A stretch of DNA of 64,000 nt from Hemibagrus wyckioides (lineage: Eukaryota; Chordata; Actinopteri; Siluriformes; Bagridae): positions 10,638,205 to 10,702,204 of the forward strand of contig NC_080726.1 of assembly GCF_019097595.1 (NCBI RefSeq), read 5' to 3'. A model generated the notes under the pieces. That model did no database searches, was not told the origin of the DNA, and worked only from the letters and a program-made list of their open reading frames with translations. Positions 53,553 through 64,000 of the stretch are shown piece by piece; position 1 is the stretch's first letter, and the number at the start of each line of letters is the position of its first letter. A program made the translations under genes and the position numbers.

Positions 53553-54438
53553 ATGAAAGGCCCCGGGTACATGGGAAGTGATTGTTATTGTGCTTTTGAT
53601 GAAGTTTTGTAGTGTTTTTATTATAGAATAGTGTTGTGTTTTCCTTTCAGCTTTCATTGTTCACTTACTTAACCACTGTGGGCCATGCATCATTTCAGCT
53701 GCACTTAAACTCCCAGAGCCTTCTGTATGTGTATGAGCTGTGCTTCCAGGTCATGTGTGTGTAATTAATAATGCCGTATTGAATTATGCCGGCATAATTA
53801 GTTCTCCTCATCAGCATTTTTTTGTTTGCTTATGATCGCACATTTATTTCTGCTTATCTGAAGCAGTGCAATGTTCGTGTAGATCGCTTTAAAATGTTTT
53901 TTAAGAATTTGTTTTGGTGATGAATAATCATATGAGTCTTTTTCTGGTTTGAGAGCCATTTGTCTTAAAAAAAAATTTTGTCCTAAAAGGGACACTGGTG
54001 TGATGCTAAAAACCAAAGGGGAGCTGCTTGTGCTGTTTCAAATTCTATGGCATTACATAATTCTATAGTCCATTTCCACATGAACAATAGTTTGGTTAGT
54101 GATTGGTTCTTTAAAAACAGAAGGTATCTTTGAGAGCTTTGTATTAACAAAAGCTTTGAACACAAGGTGCAGGTTTCAGCAGGATATCATCTGAGATTAT
54201 AAAATCTCACAGGCTTTTATATTAATTACAGACTAATTGAGTACATAGTGCATAGACACCTCCAATATTAATTCCATGGAACACTACAGGACAGATTTAT
54301 TTTACTAACATAATTAAACTATTCAGATCTTAGGCTTAAATGTGTACAGTAATATTTTGGCTAATCCTCTTTTTTTTTTCTTGAACTTTCCACATAAAAT
54401 ACATTTCTATTAAAATTGTGATTAGATCCAAGTAGATA
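53081..54438. other. Intron 7, no gene
   Basis: AT-rich, one (GT)n tract. No exon resembling the next GBE1 segment. Confidence 0.55.
53518..53550 (+). repeat. (GT)n microsatellite in intron 7
   Basis: Pure GT run of about 16 units after TATATAT. Confidence 0.95.
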
Positions 54439-55060
54439 TAGTATATGGCCAAAAGTATGTGGACACCTGACCATGTCACTGTAGCTTCTGGACATCCCAT
54501 TCCATTGGCTTTTTAATAATAACCTTCACTTTTGGATCATGGCTGTTGGGAATTGCATTCATTCAGCCACAAGAACATTAGTGATGTACATTTAAATTTC
54601 TGACATTAAATTTCGCTCCCCTTATCCAGAGAAATTTTGGATTTAAAACTGATTTTATACAACTGAGGATTAGGGGCCTTGCTCAGGGGCCCAGCAGTGG
54701 CAGCCTGGGTGGGCCTGGGATTCAAACTCACAACCTTCTGATCAAGAGTCCAACATCTTAACCAATAAGCTACCACATCCCCCCATGACACTGATGGGTT
54801 GGGTGTGACACTGATGCTAGGTGCGAAGGCTAAGGATTGCGGTCGGTGTTCCAGTTTATCCCAGAGGTGTTCAGTGGGGATGAGGTCAGGGCTCTAATCA
54901 GGACACTGGCGTTCTTCCACTCCAACTTTGGCAAACTATGTCCTCATGAAGCTTCATTGAGTGTGCACAGAGACTGTGGAGCAGGTTTGGGCCCCTTCAA
55001 GTAAAGAGGAACTGTAATCCTATAGCATACAAAGATATATGTCCACATACTTATGGGTAT
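54439..55060. mobile_element. Tc1-like non-autonomous element carrying a SINE insertion, intron 7
   Basis: Starts GTATATGGCCAAAAGTATGTGG and ends near ATGTCCACATACTTATGGG, eroded inverted ends. The interior keeps TCCCAGAGGTGTTCAGTGGG, GAGGTCAGGGCTCT, TTCTTCCACTCCAACTTTGG and GTTTGGGCCCCTTCAAGTAA, blocks of a common teleost Tc1-like family. At 54612-54783 it is interrupted by a tRNA-derived SINE. Confidence 0.75.
54612..54783 (-). mobile_element. tRNA-derived SINE nested in the Tc1-like element
   Basis: Reverse orientation of the 3801-3992 family: CCCCTTATCCAGAG, CTTGCTCAGGGGCCCAGCAG, TGGCAGCCTGGG, the B box read in reverse (GGGATTCAAACTCACAACC) and AACCAATAAGCTACCAC. Confidence 0.8.
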
Positions 55061-58000
55061 TATTGAAACACATGCTTTCTGTCTTAGCTTTGGGTCAAAC
55101 CTAATCAGTTCAATTGACCAGTCTAAAAAATGAACAGTAAATATAATTGCAGTGATGATGGTGGGTTGTGTGTGTGTCTCCAGATCTCTGATTTCTCGGA
55201 TTACACTTCAGTGATGTACATTAGATGAGTATAAGTTTAGTTATAGTTCCTTTTTTTAATTGACAGTTTTTTAATGATAAATTTGTCTAGACTACCTTCA
55301 CTCAGTGTACCAAGAAATTAGTCTTTGTTGTTGTTGTTGTCGTCATCTCATTTTCACTTCTCGATCCTTAAGACTGAGGTGATCAACACATAAACGCTGT
55401 TTTGCCGTCAGCTCATATCCCACACATAATTAAGATGTGTTCTCAAACAAAACCTGAGTGCATCTTCAAGTGTTAACAGAAGAGAGAGGTGTGTGTGTGT
55501 GTGAGAGAGAGAGAGACACTAGAGTGAGATACTATGACGGTTTCAGACTGCATAATTGGATAATTGGTGATAGTTTTGTATTTGTGCCATAATATATTGA
55601 ACATTTAAGTGGCAAAAAGACACAACATAAGATTTTAAATGCTGCATATAAAAGTAAAAAAATAAGACATTACGAAGAAAAAGAACATAATAATGCAGCT
55701 CTGCGATGCCTGTGTGGTTTGTGTTGCACATGAAGATTTGCACAGGAAGATTTTCCATTAGAGGGGAATGTAAGAGCATAAAGTTTATTCATGCACTGCT
55801 AAATGATTTGACCTCTATTTTAAACATATTGATTACATATTGATCTTATTTAGATAGAGGTTGTTTTGATTAAAATGCTGCAGAAAGTCTCATACAGAGC
55901 ATTCGAGTGAAAGCTTGAGACACTGAACATATGCTTGTGTCAGTGATATTCAGTGTATCGAAAGCACTGCAAATAAACTGCATGCTGTAAGTGTTTCTGT
56001 GAGACTGGGTTGATGTGAGTTATTGTTTACAGGTTGATCCACACTGATTAGACCCCCTGATTAAGAGACTAGCATAACTCTGGAACATTTCAACGCTAAC
56101 AGATTACTTCCTCCTAGACAGTCATTTACTGGCATGTTCATTATATTAATTCACTTCGCATGGGCCCCACAGTGGCACTGTGCCCTCCCTATGATCTCCA
56201 TTAAAACTCAACAGTAAGATATGCGTCAGTTTTTGGGTTCATACTGGCAAGCAGGTTATTTCCTACTGGTCTGCCCTGGCTCAAATATAATCCAACTGAA
56301 CCTAAACTGTCAGCGAGAGAAGATGTCCAAGTCTTACGGAAAATAAACAAACCAGCAGTCATTTTTACAAATAAGTAGAAATCTGTTCTGTTTTCATGTC
56401 AAAATAAGGATTTTAGTGACAGGCAATGGAAAGAAATTGATTTTGTATACTAAAATATTTAGCATGGCCCACCCAACTACACACACACACACACACACAG
56501 AGCAACAAATTTGCTCTGCTGACTGATTCTTTTTAGATTCTTATATTAGATGATAGTAGTGAAACATGTATATACCCTACAGTAAAATGTATAAACTTCA
56601 CTGTGTTTTACCTTTGTTTAAAAAACTATTAGATATATTCAGTTAGCGATTAAATAGAAACTAAACACAGTTCTTTAAGGATTCTTTAAGGATTCGTTAG
56701 ATAATTAAGGGTTCTTAGCCTGCTTAAAGGGTTCCACTCGGAATCCTTTATAATAATGAAACGCACCGTTGTAGGCTTCTACACTGAATTTTAAGGCTTT
56801 CCCTCGAAGCGCTCTAGAATTGGACTTAAGGAATCCAGTGAAGTGTGTCGTTAGGATATGCTTTACCACATCATGCCTAATTTGCAAAGAACTGAGGAAA
56901 TCTCAATTTAAACGTCGCTTGCTACTGTCTCCGGAATCACAGCTCTGTGCTACACACTCGCTTAGGAAATGAATGGTTTCCTGTTGCTTTGTCACATGCT
57001 AGTGTGACACTGAGTTAAGCACGTTGACTGATGCTGGGTTAGACAGCTCAACGACGTGTCGGTCAAATTTGCCAAAGCTGCAGGCTGTTCTGCTCATGTC
57101 GATTTTTATTCACTCTTTCAGCATTATCATCACGCTAAGGACACGGCCCACATTACTCCGTAGGGTGCGTGCTGTCAATCCATTTATCAATCCATAATCA
57201 TTTCATTATTTCAATGGATTACATAGTGTGACCAAGCACTAGTAATAATATTGAGCTTGGTAGATTCATTTTCAGCTACCGTATTATCTTCAGATGCGTC
57301 TGCTGGAAATTAATAAATGCTGACACAAAGACAGATCATTTTCTCGGTCATTATTAAAAAAAAACTGAATGTGTTATTTATTATGTATGAAATGAAATGC
57401 ACATGACATCAATGCATAGCAAACGGTTATAAGATCATCAGTGAGTTAGCGTCTAAGTACATAGAATGAAATCTTTAAATTTCTCTTCTGAGTATAAACC
57501 AGCTTTTCAAATACTAGATTTTTATCATTCTGATCGAGCGACATGCGAAACAGAAACATATGTCGTTTCATGTAAATGTGATCTTTTAGAACTCTCTGTA
57601 GTTGAAGATGTTTACCATGAATTCCAACAGACCTCACTAAAAATCTGGGGTTTTTAATTTAAAGTTTTATATCATTAAAAAATGAGCCACAAGAAAGGAA
57701 ATGAAATATGGAGACTATTCAAGATTCTTGATTCTGCACTATTTCTGTGTCCTTCTTTAAATTTAAGCAGATTTCTGATAATGACCATGTTATAAAGAGT
57801 TTTATCTCTTCCACTGAAGCACGTGTTCAGATGACATTGATGGATTTGGACTATGGATCATCAGGATTTGCACAAACTTGTGTTTTCCGTGCCAGCGTGA
57901 GTGCGTTCTGTCACTGAGACAAAAGCAAAACCAAATACCAAAAGAATCTGAAATTGATATAAAAGTTTATGAGTTTTCTTCTCACTCACGTTACAATACT

Positions 58001-60800
58001 GAAAATAGAATTCCTAATGAGAAATGTTGTATTTAGTTAGGCAAAGGGCAAAATAGAAGACTTTTGGACCTTGTTTTATATATAGCACATTTGCTCTGTG
58101 TTAGTTAAGGTGTGTGCTTCCTTAGAAGCTGGAGCAACTCTAATCACTGTCAGAACCAAGCAGGTCTGAAAGCTATTTATAAAGGAATACGTCTCTTTTG
58201 GATGTTGTATAATTAAACAGTATGAAGAAGGGCATTCAGTGTACTTTGGAGCAGCATAGAGCATCTCTTGGTCAATCTGTTCAGTGGCACCTCTGATTTT
58301 TCTGCCTGAATCACTTCAACGTGATATGAATTCTGAACAGAGGTTTATTTCTATGATGAGCTGATTTGCCCCACATCACCACCACAAGTAGACTTGGTGC
58401 AGAAAGTAAGAGTACAATATTAGGCTAAAGTGGTCAAAAAAAATAAAAAAAATCCCCATTATTTCTAAAAAAGGCTTTTTTAAGCATGCTTATATCTCTG
58501 GTATATTTTCAGACATCACATCAGCATCCAGTGCCGACTATAACAATGTGAATAATGGATGCCATTCAACAGAAATCTGTCTAAGACTCTGTGTCATTAT
58601 AGGTTCCATAAGTATTGTGCATATCTGTCGTTCGCATCTTCTGACCTTAATGTCCTTTGCGCTGAACCAAAAACTTATTTTCACTTCTGCTCCTGTTCAT
58701 TAACTGCCTCAATCATTTCCCAACGTCAGCAAAGATCTGTGTCGCCCTCATGGAGTCAATCAAATGTTGTTTTGAACCTGAGCTTAATAAGCGGGTGCCA
58801 ACAGCTGCAGCGCCAAAGCATTACCCCATGTTTAGTGTCAGACAGCACGGGGATCAGTTAATAAGAGAGCCTAGCTGGAGTTTCATTACTTATTGAGCCT
58901 GTACTGTTATCAGAGGGACTCATTAGACGGGCTGCAGACATATGCCACGACCGCCAGTGATCTGAAGAGTCATTTGTAAAACCCCAAAGGATGGCCCTGG
59001 TGTTATCGCCGCTTCATAGCAGATATTTATATATTTTTTTTGCAGCTGATGGTTGTTTGCATTTGATTTGGGGTCAGACTCCCTTGTTATGTTCCTTTCT
59101 GAGGAGATGAATTGTGATCGGAAGCCGGAAGCCGGGAGCGAGCGAGTATGTGGCGCTGCTTAATCAGGAGACTTTGATATTGATGATGAGAAGGAGCTGG
59201 CAGCAGTCCCATTAGTGGAGGAGAGAGGGGAGATCGACTGAGATTTTGTTAGCCTTCCTGTAAACTTTCTAAATGCCTGTTGCTGTTCGCCATCATGTGA
59301 GACAGGAAAGAGAACTGGGGTTCAATGCACCGTAGTTATCATGGAATAATTTCCCCTGAGGTGAGATTCTAATACATTTATTTTTACTTACATAACTGGA
59401 TCATGAGCATGAGTTCGTAAATTAGGTAATAAGAAAAATGGGGAATGGAGAAGGTTTTGCTTTGGCAGACTGCTGAGAATTATTTAGATTAGCAGTTGCA
59501 TGGGAGTACATTATAAGGACATATACATTATATGAATAGCTAGGTGCTAGGGCATCACTGTTATAATTATTGACTAATTATTTAGTCATAGCTAAATATT
59601 TATGCTTCGAGTCACACCATCTATTATAAACCCTCTCATCTCTATTTACAGTCTATTTCTTTTCATGTGCACAGACTGCATTTAAATGCATTTGCAATGA
59701 TGGCTTCATCCCTGAAAGCAAAAGATGAGCTCCCTGAAAGCAGAGATACGTAAATAGCAAGCATTCCACCTGTTAAGAGAACAGATGCACTGGCCTTAAC
59801 ACAGATACAGGTATCTGCTTTAATGCTCAGTTATCCTACTAATAAAACAGGCATTAAAATGACTTCTAAAAACAACATAAAATCCACCAGGATTGGGTCT
59901 TTAAACTGAACTGAAATGAAATTACGGAATCTCTAAAACGTCTGAAATAACTGTCAAGTAAAATAGATCTGTTCAGTTACAGCCAACTATTGCGTTAAAA
60001 ATCACAGGCCGAAATCTGAGAATGTGTTTTTGTCATCAGTCAGTGGTGTGGAGTTAGTTGTCTCTTCTGCAGGAGTGCATTAAAAAAAACAGAGAGAGAG
60101 AATCACAAACTGAAATGTCCAAAAATGTCTGGATTTCCGAAAGACGTTTTAAGTTAATGACATCACTTTTCGCATCAGTGTTTGTTGCTATGGCAGCAGT
60201 GATGTAAGGACAGTTCCTCTGCACTCCCTGAACTTTAGAACCGCATACAGTGAGGGGATTTCACCTCCTTCAACATCATAAGTACATTGCTAGCACATCA
60301 AAACATCCTGTGTCTCCAAAAATATTCTGAGCACACTGCAGTTTTTGGTAACACTTTATAATTCATAAATATTTTTTTCATGAATCACGACTGATTTTAT
60401 TCTTGGCATGGCAATGAATCCTTCTATTCCCTGTATATCTGTATTTTTCTAAATAGTAATAATGTCTCATAAACCTCCAAGAATGTCTTGATATCTAATT
60501 ATATTATACTATACACTATTATATTATAATGCCATGTAGGTGTACTGCGTAACCTTTATAACTAATAACTGGCTCATGAATAATTATTAAGCCAGCGTAA
60601 TATTTATTATCATTTCCAAGAATAGTTAAGGTCATCGTCACAATATCATTATTGCCATGGTGGACAGGTTACCTGCGTAAGAGACGAGCTACGCTCAGTA
60701 ACTGTAAACATATACAGTGCATCTATTTCAGCGTGGCCTCGAAATACAGGATTCTTCTCATATGTGAATAAGTTCTAAGACAGACTACATATATGTTTAT
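55061..60800. other. Intron 7, long repeat-poor stretch
   Basis: Few dispersed repeats: only (GT)/(GA) near 55490-55515 and (CA) near 56480-56500. 57100-57350 is rich in ATTA cores; 58700-59330 is described separately. No GBE1 exon 8 recognised. Confidence 0.5.
58700..59330. promoter_or_regulatory. Candidate conserved non-coding block, intron 7
   Basis: About 600 bases of balanced composition, free of simple or dispersed repeats, with AGCAGATATTTATAT, CTTAATCAGGAG and TTAGTGGAGG segments. No splice-bounded open frame resembling GBE1 or another known protein. Function unknown. Confidence 0.25.
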
Positions 60801-60935
60801 GGTATTTGGAAGATGCCCTTATCTAAAGCAACTTACATTTATAACATTTATCTCATTTAAACCAGTTGAGAGTTATGGGTCTTGCTCAAGGTATACGAAC
60901 TCACGACCTTCTGATGAGGAGTCCAACATCTAAAT
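60801..60935 (-). mobile_element. Truncated tRNA-derived SINE, intron 7
   Basis: Retains GATGCCCTTATCTAAAGC, AACTTACATTTATAAC, GGGTCTTGCTCAAGG and GAACTCACGACCTTCTGATG. The CCCAGCAGTGGCAGC middle is deleted. Confidence 0.65.
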
Positions 60936-61106
60936 TTTCTCCCCAAATTCCAACCTACTATCTAGCTTTCGCCCATCATACAACAGCTATGAAAAGGCTA
61001 AGTGAAGGTGCTTCTGCTCATGCTATTCAGATAAACTGCCCTTTTCCACATACACGAGCTCATAAACTTCCAGTAGTGTTGGTTGGATTGACAAGGAGAG
61101 TGTGAG

Positions 61107-61107
<1 letters not shown>

Positions 61108-61173
<66 letters not shown>

Positions 61174-61174
61174 G

Positions 61175-61225
<51 letters not shown>

Positions 61226-61246
61226 GGGAGAGAGGGAGAGGGAGAG
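61108..61246 (+). repeat. (GATA)n microsatellite followed by a GA-rich tract, intron 7
   Basis: About 29 GATA units with one GAGA interruption near 61170, then a purine tract GGGAGAGAGGGAGAGGGAGA. Confidence 0.95.
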
Positions 61247-63330
61247 TAACGCTGTCTCTCCCAACTAAAGACTAGAACCTGTTTTGTTTTCTGGGATTTC
61301 CAGTTATGGATGTCTATGGAATCTATGAGATGCACTCTCCCAGTGATAGGGCAAATCTTTTTATGTTGTGCCACTCAAAAGCCCGGAGGCTCACTGTTAC
61401 TTGCATAAAATCCAAACAAACCAAATCCTCTTCAGTAGTAAAAACATAATGGCAACAGTTGCATTAGAGGTTCACAAGAACTCTGCCTTGACTTGGATTT
61501 GCCACTTATTTTAAACACCATATCACTTTGAAATGTAGTCAGTGGCTGATGGGTAGGTTCTGCTCTGGCTAACGTTAAACCGTTATTGAAAGTCAATGCA
61601 GCAGGAAAGTCATTGCAGCATTCCTCAGGCGGATAGGTTAGCACATGGACTTAACCCCGGGTGTGCTAGAAAGAGAAAAATGCAAAACATCCACCACTGC
61701 TTATCAGCATTTGTATGAAAATGCATTTATATGAATGCTTGTGAAATTCTTCCTTTTAACGATGAGGTAACTAGCCCAAAGGCATGAGCTTAGTTGCTGT
61801 GCTTCTTGTAATAGGCTTTCTCAAAGCAGTACAAGAACACTATGTGAAAGTGTGTAAATTAGAGCTCCAGACCCGTTTGTTGTCACCCTCTTGGCTAGCA
61901 TGGTGGCCTGTGCCCTGACTGCCCAGCGGAGCGAAGTCCACTTCAAATGTGTGATTTCAGCCGGCTGTCTCTCTCTTGCTTCATTTGCATTTCTCTCCAT
62001 TCTGTTGGTTCATTTGCATTTTTGTAGATGTTTATTAGAAATCTACATCGCTTTTACCGGTACCTTTAGTTTGTTTATGAATAGACAATAAGGTGCCATT
62101 TGAAGAGCACCATGGTCATGCCTGATGTGCTTAACTAGTAATATTGGATCATGTGGCAACACTGTGAATGATTTCCAATAGCGAGTCTGGGGAAGCTTCA
62201 GGCAGTGTCTCTTTGTGTATTGTAAAATGCCCAAGACGCCCTTCTCATTTAAAGAAAAAATTGTGCTCAGAACATTTATTATATTAACACGCGTTGCACA
62301 TTTCTCCCCACCCCATGCCTCTCTGTGTGACTTAATAAACTTTCTATTGAGACAAATGTCTGAAATCAGCAGGAGACACATCTGGGTGTCAATAGAGAAT
62401 GCTAATTTTGACAGTTTTGCACTGCATCCAGAAATCTCTTTATGACACAAAAATGACACTGGGATGGCACATGTCACATCGTTTTGCCCGAGCATGATTC
62501 ATCCCTTAAGCAATAAACATTAATCCGCCATGCCTGTCTCTTATTGAATGAGCGAGAAAGCCGTTTTGCCAGCACTCCAGGAGCGGCGTGTGAGAAGCGT
62601 GAAATGAGACGCCTCAGTCATCGTTTCCCACAAGGCCCGGCTGTTCGCCATCCCTCAGCCTGTCAAGTGCCGTCGTTTCGCCGTTACGCCTCTTGTGAAA
62701 TGACCTGTCAAGGTGGTAAATTTATTTGTTCTTATCTGCTGGTTGACTGTAATGTTGAGGATCTGGGGATTTCAATCAGTTCTCGCTCAGACTCAGGCTG
62801 GGTTAGCCAGGGTGGAGTCACCACTTCAGGGACGCCGGATGCAAATAAGGCCCTGCTGCTTCTGTGGTTAATGAAGTCTGAGTTTAGCTTTATTCCCTGT
62901 GATTTGTCTTCTCGGTGTAACAGAAACAGGCTCTAGAGCATGTTCTGTGAAGTGACAGGCATGATTTATAGTTTGTAGAAATTTTTATAATGATAATTTC
63001 AATTTATATAATGTCTTTCTTACATTCAGTGATACTGTAAGTTATACGAAAAACAGAGACAGAAGCAGAAAATAAGACGCAGAACTGTTGGGGTGTGTAC
63101 AGGTTTAGGGGGGTGGAGTCACACAGGTACAGTCTGGGGACTCCCAGAGTGTCTACTTTATCTTGAAAATAATACTCATTATTAAGTACTTCATACAGTT
63201 TTTCTGTACTTTACATTAATTAATCTGTACATTCATCCTATATATTTTAGAAGAGAACTATAAAACCATAATACTCTACATCTGTAGTGGGAAGCATGAG
63301 ACCAGCAAGATTTTGAGTATTATTATTATT
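61247..63330. other. Intron 7, 3' part of window
   Basis: Repeat-poor until 63330. A 130-codon plus-strand frame at 62544-62936 shows no known domain; the stretch is GC-richer than its flanks and may be conserved non-coding DNA. Confidence 0.45.
61900..62480. promoter_or_regulatory. Candidate regulatory stretch with two octamers, intron 7
   Basis: Two exact ATTTGCAT octamers (61983-61990 and 62012-62019) lie 29 bases apart in the same orientation, inside a repeat-free stretch of several hundred bases. The open frames across it on both strands show no recognisable protein. Confidence 0.3.
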
Positions 63331-63333
63331 GAC

Positions 63334-63370
<37 letters not shown>
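63331..63370 (+). repeat. (AAT)n microsatellite
   Basis: ATTATTATT then (AAT)n. The poly-Asn open frame over it is an artefact. Confidence 0.9.
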
Positions 63371-63426
63371 TAAGAATAATATTTATGAAAAAAGCTACAA
63401 CTGCAATATTTGTTGTATATAATGCA

Positions 63427-63428
63427 AG

Positions 63429-63466
<38 letters not shown>

Positions 63467-63500
63467 AAAGAAAAGAAAAGAAAAAAGAAAAGAAAAGAAA
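63427..63500 (+). repeat. (GA)n then (GAAAA)n purine tract
   Basis: AGAAAGAAAGAG, a pure GA run to about 63463, then repeated AGAAAAGAAAAG. Purine-only over about 70 bases. Confidence 0.95.
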
Positions 63501-63748
63501 TGAAAAGGTAGCATTACTGCCTTATAGCCCCAGGGCCCTTGGTTTGATCTTGAGCTCAGGATACTTTCTTTTGTGGAGTGTTGAATATTCTCTGTGTGTC
63601 CACATGGGGTTTCTCAGGGTTTACCGGTTTCCAACCACCTCAGAAAAATGTGGTAGTAGGTGAATCAACTAAGATAAATTGTCCTTATGACTGAGTGACT
63701 GATGTCCCATCCAGAGTGTATTCCTGCCTCACTCCCAGTGCAGGCTCT
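63501..63748 (+). mobile_element. SINE/LINE-tail family copy preceding the terminal minisatellite
   Basis: TAGCATTACTGCCTTATAGC, a B-box-like CTTGGTTTGATCTTGAGC, TGTCCACATGGGGTTTC, GGTTTCCAACCACCTC, TAAATTGTCC, CATCCAGAGTGTATTCCTGCC and CAGTGCAGGCTCTAG follow the family order. The (GTGAGT)-rich minisatellite starts immediately after. Confidence 0.6.
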
Positions 63749-64000
63749 AGAGTGTGTGTGTGTGAGTTAGTGTCTGTATGAGTGAGTGAGTGTGTTAGTG
63801 TCTGTATGAGTGAGTGAGTGAGTGTGTTAGTGTCTGTATGTGTGAGTGAGTGAGTGTGTTAGTGTCTGTATGTGTGAGTGAGTGAGTGAGTGAGTGTCTG
63901 TATGAGTGAGTGAGTGTGTTAGTGTCTGTATGAGTGAGTGAGTGAGTGTGTTAGTGTCTGTATGTGTGAGTGAGTGAGTGTGTTAGTGTCTGTATGAGTG
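63749..64000 (+). repeat. Minisatellite running off the window end
   Basis: At least eight copies of a unit ending TTAGTGTCTGTATG, with variable numbers of GAGT repeats between them. Unit length varies between about 26 and 36 bases. The array is cut by the window edge. Confidence 0.9.

Noticed and set aside
60347..60612. Possible short DNA transposon starting GGTAACACTTTATAATTC
   Set aside because: The start resembles a widespread fish repeat end, but I could not find a matching second end or a target duplication.
60998..61374. Minus-strand frames with long Ser-Ile-Tyr-Leu repeats
   Set aside because: Translation of the (GATA)n tract; no coding evidence.
63313..63663. 116-codon frame with poly-Asn and Arg-Glu/Lys-rich repeats
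   Set aside because: Spans (AAT)n, (GA)n and (GAAAA)n repeats and a SINE.

Overview
This is a vertebrate nuclear window, almost certainly from a teleost fish. Evidence: GT-AG introns of 1-14 kb, AT-rich intergenic DNA, long (GATA)n, (GT)n, (GA)n and (GAA)n microsatellites, and the typical teleost mix of Tc1/mariner remnants, tRNA-derived SINEs and LINE 3' ends. The SINE families look like those of catfishes and relatives (Ostariophysi), but that placement is tentative. No operons, bacterial genes, CRISPR arrays or prophages are present.

The only recognisable gene is GBE1, the glycogen (1,4-alpha-glucan) branching enzyme, on the + strand. Seven coding exons are resolved base by base: 24391-24488, 38279-38448, 39501-39616, 44872-44997, 46894-47029, 49751-49841 and 52492-52701. 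All have GT-AG borders and compatible phases. Together they encode 315 residues plus two bases: the N-terminal segment, the CBM48 domain and the first part of the GH13 (beta/alpha)8 barrel, up to just past the D-V-V-H-S-H motif. The catalytic aspartate and glutamate and the rest of the enzyme lie beyond position 64000. Intron sizes are about 13.8, 1.05, 5.3, 1.9, 2.7, 2.65 and more than 11.3 kb.

Layout. 1-24240: intergenic DNA with scattered SINE copies, one small Tc1 element with perfect terminal repeats (17766-18291) and several repeat-free stretches that may be conserved non-coding elements. 24240-24390: GC-box-containing, TATA-less putative promoter, preceded by a (GATA)n and a (GAA)n tract. 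24489-38278 (intron 1): a cluster of Tc1-like elements, one with a LINE 3' end nested inside it, one back-to-back inverted pair, and one inserted in a LINE 3' end. 38449-52491: exons 2-7 with SINEs and Tc1 copies in introns 3 and 4. 52702-64000 (intron 7): two SINEs, a Tc1 copy interrupted by a third SINE, a run of repeat-poor sequence with clustered octamer motifs, and microsatellites. The window ends inside a minisatellite.

I found no convincing new biochemical system. The most testable unusual observation is a pair of very similar, oppositely oriented Tc1-type elements in introns 1 and 4. They bracket exons 2-4 of GBE1, a geometry that can favour circular RNA formation or exon skipping. 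The nested insertions, the inverted Tc1 pair and the candidate regulatory stretches follow in interest.
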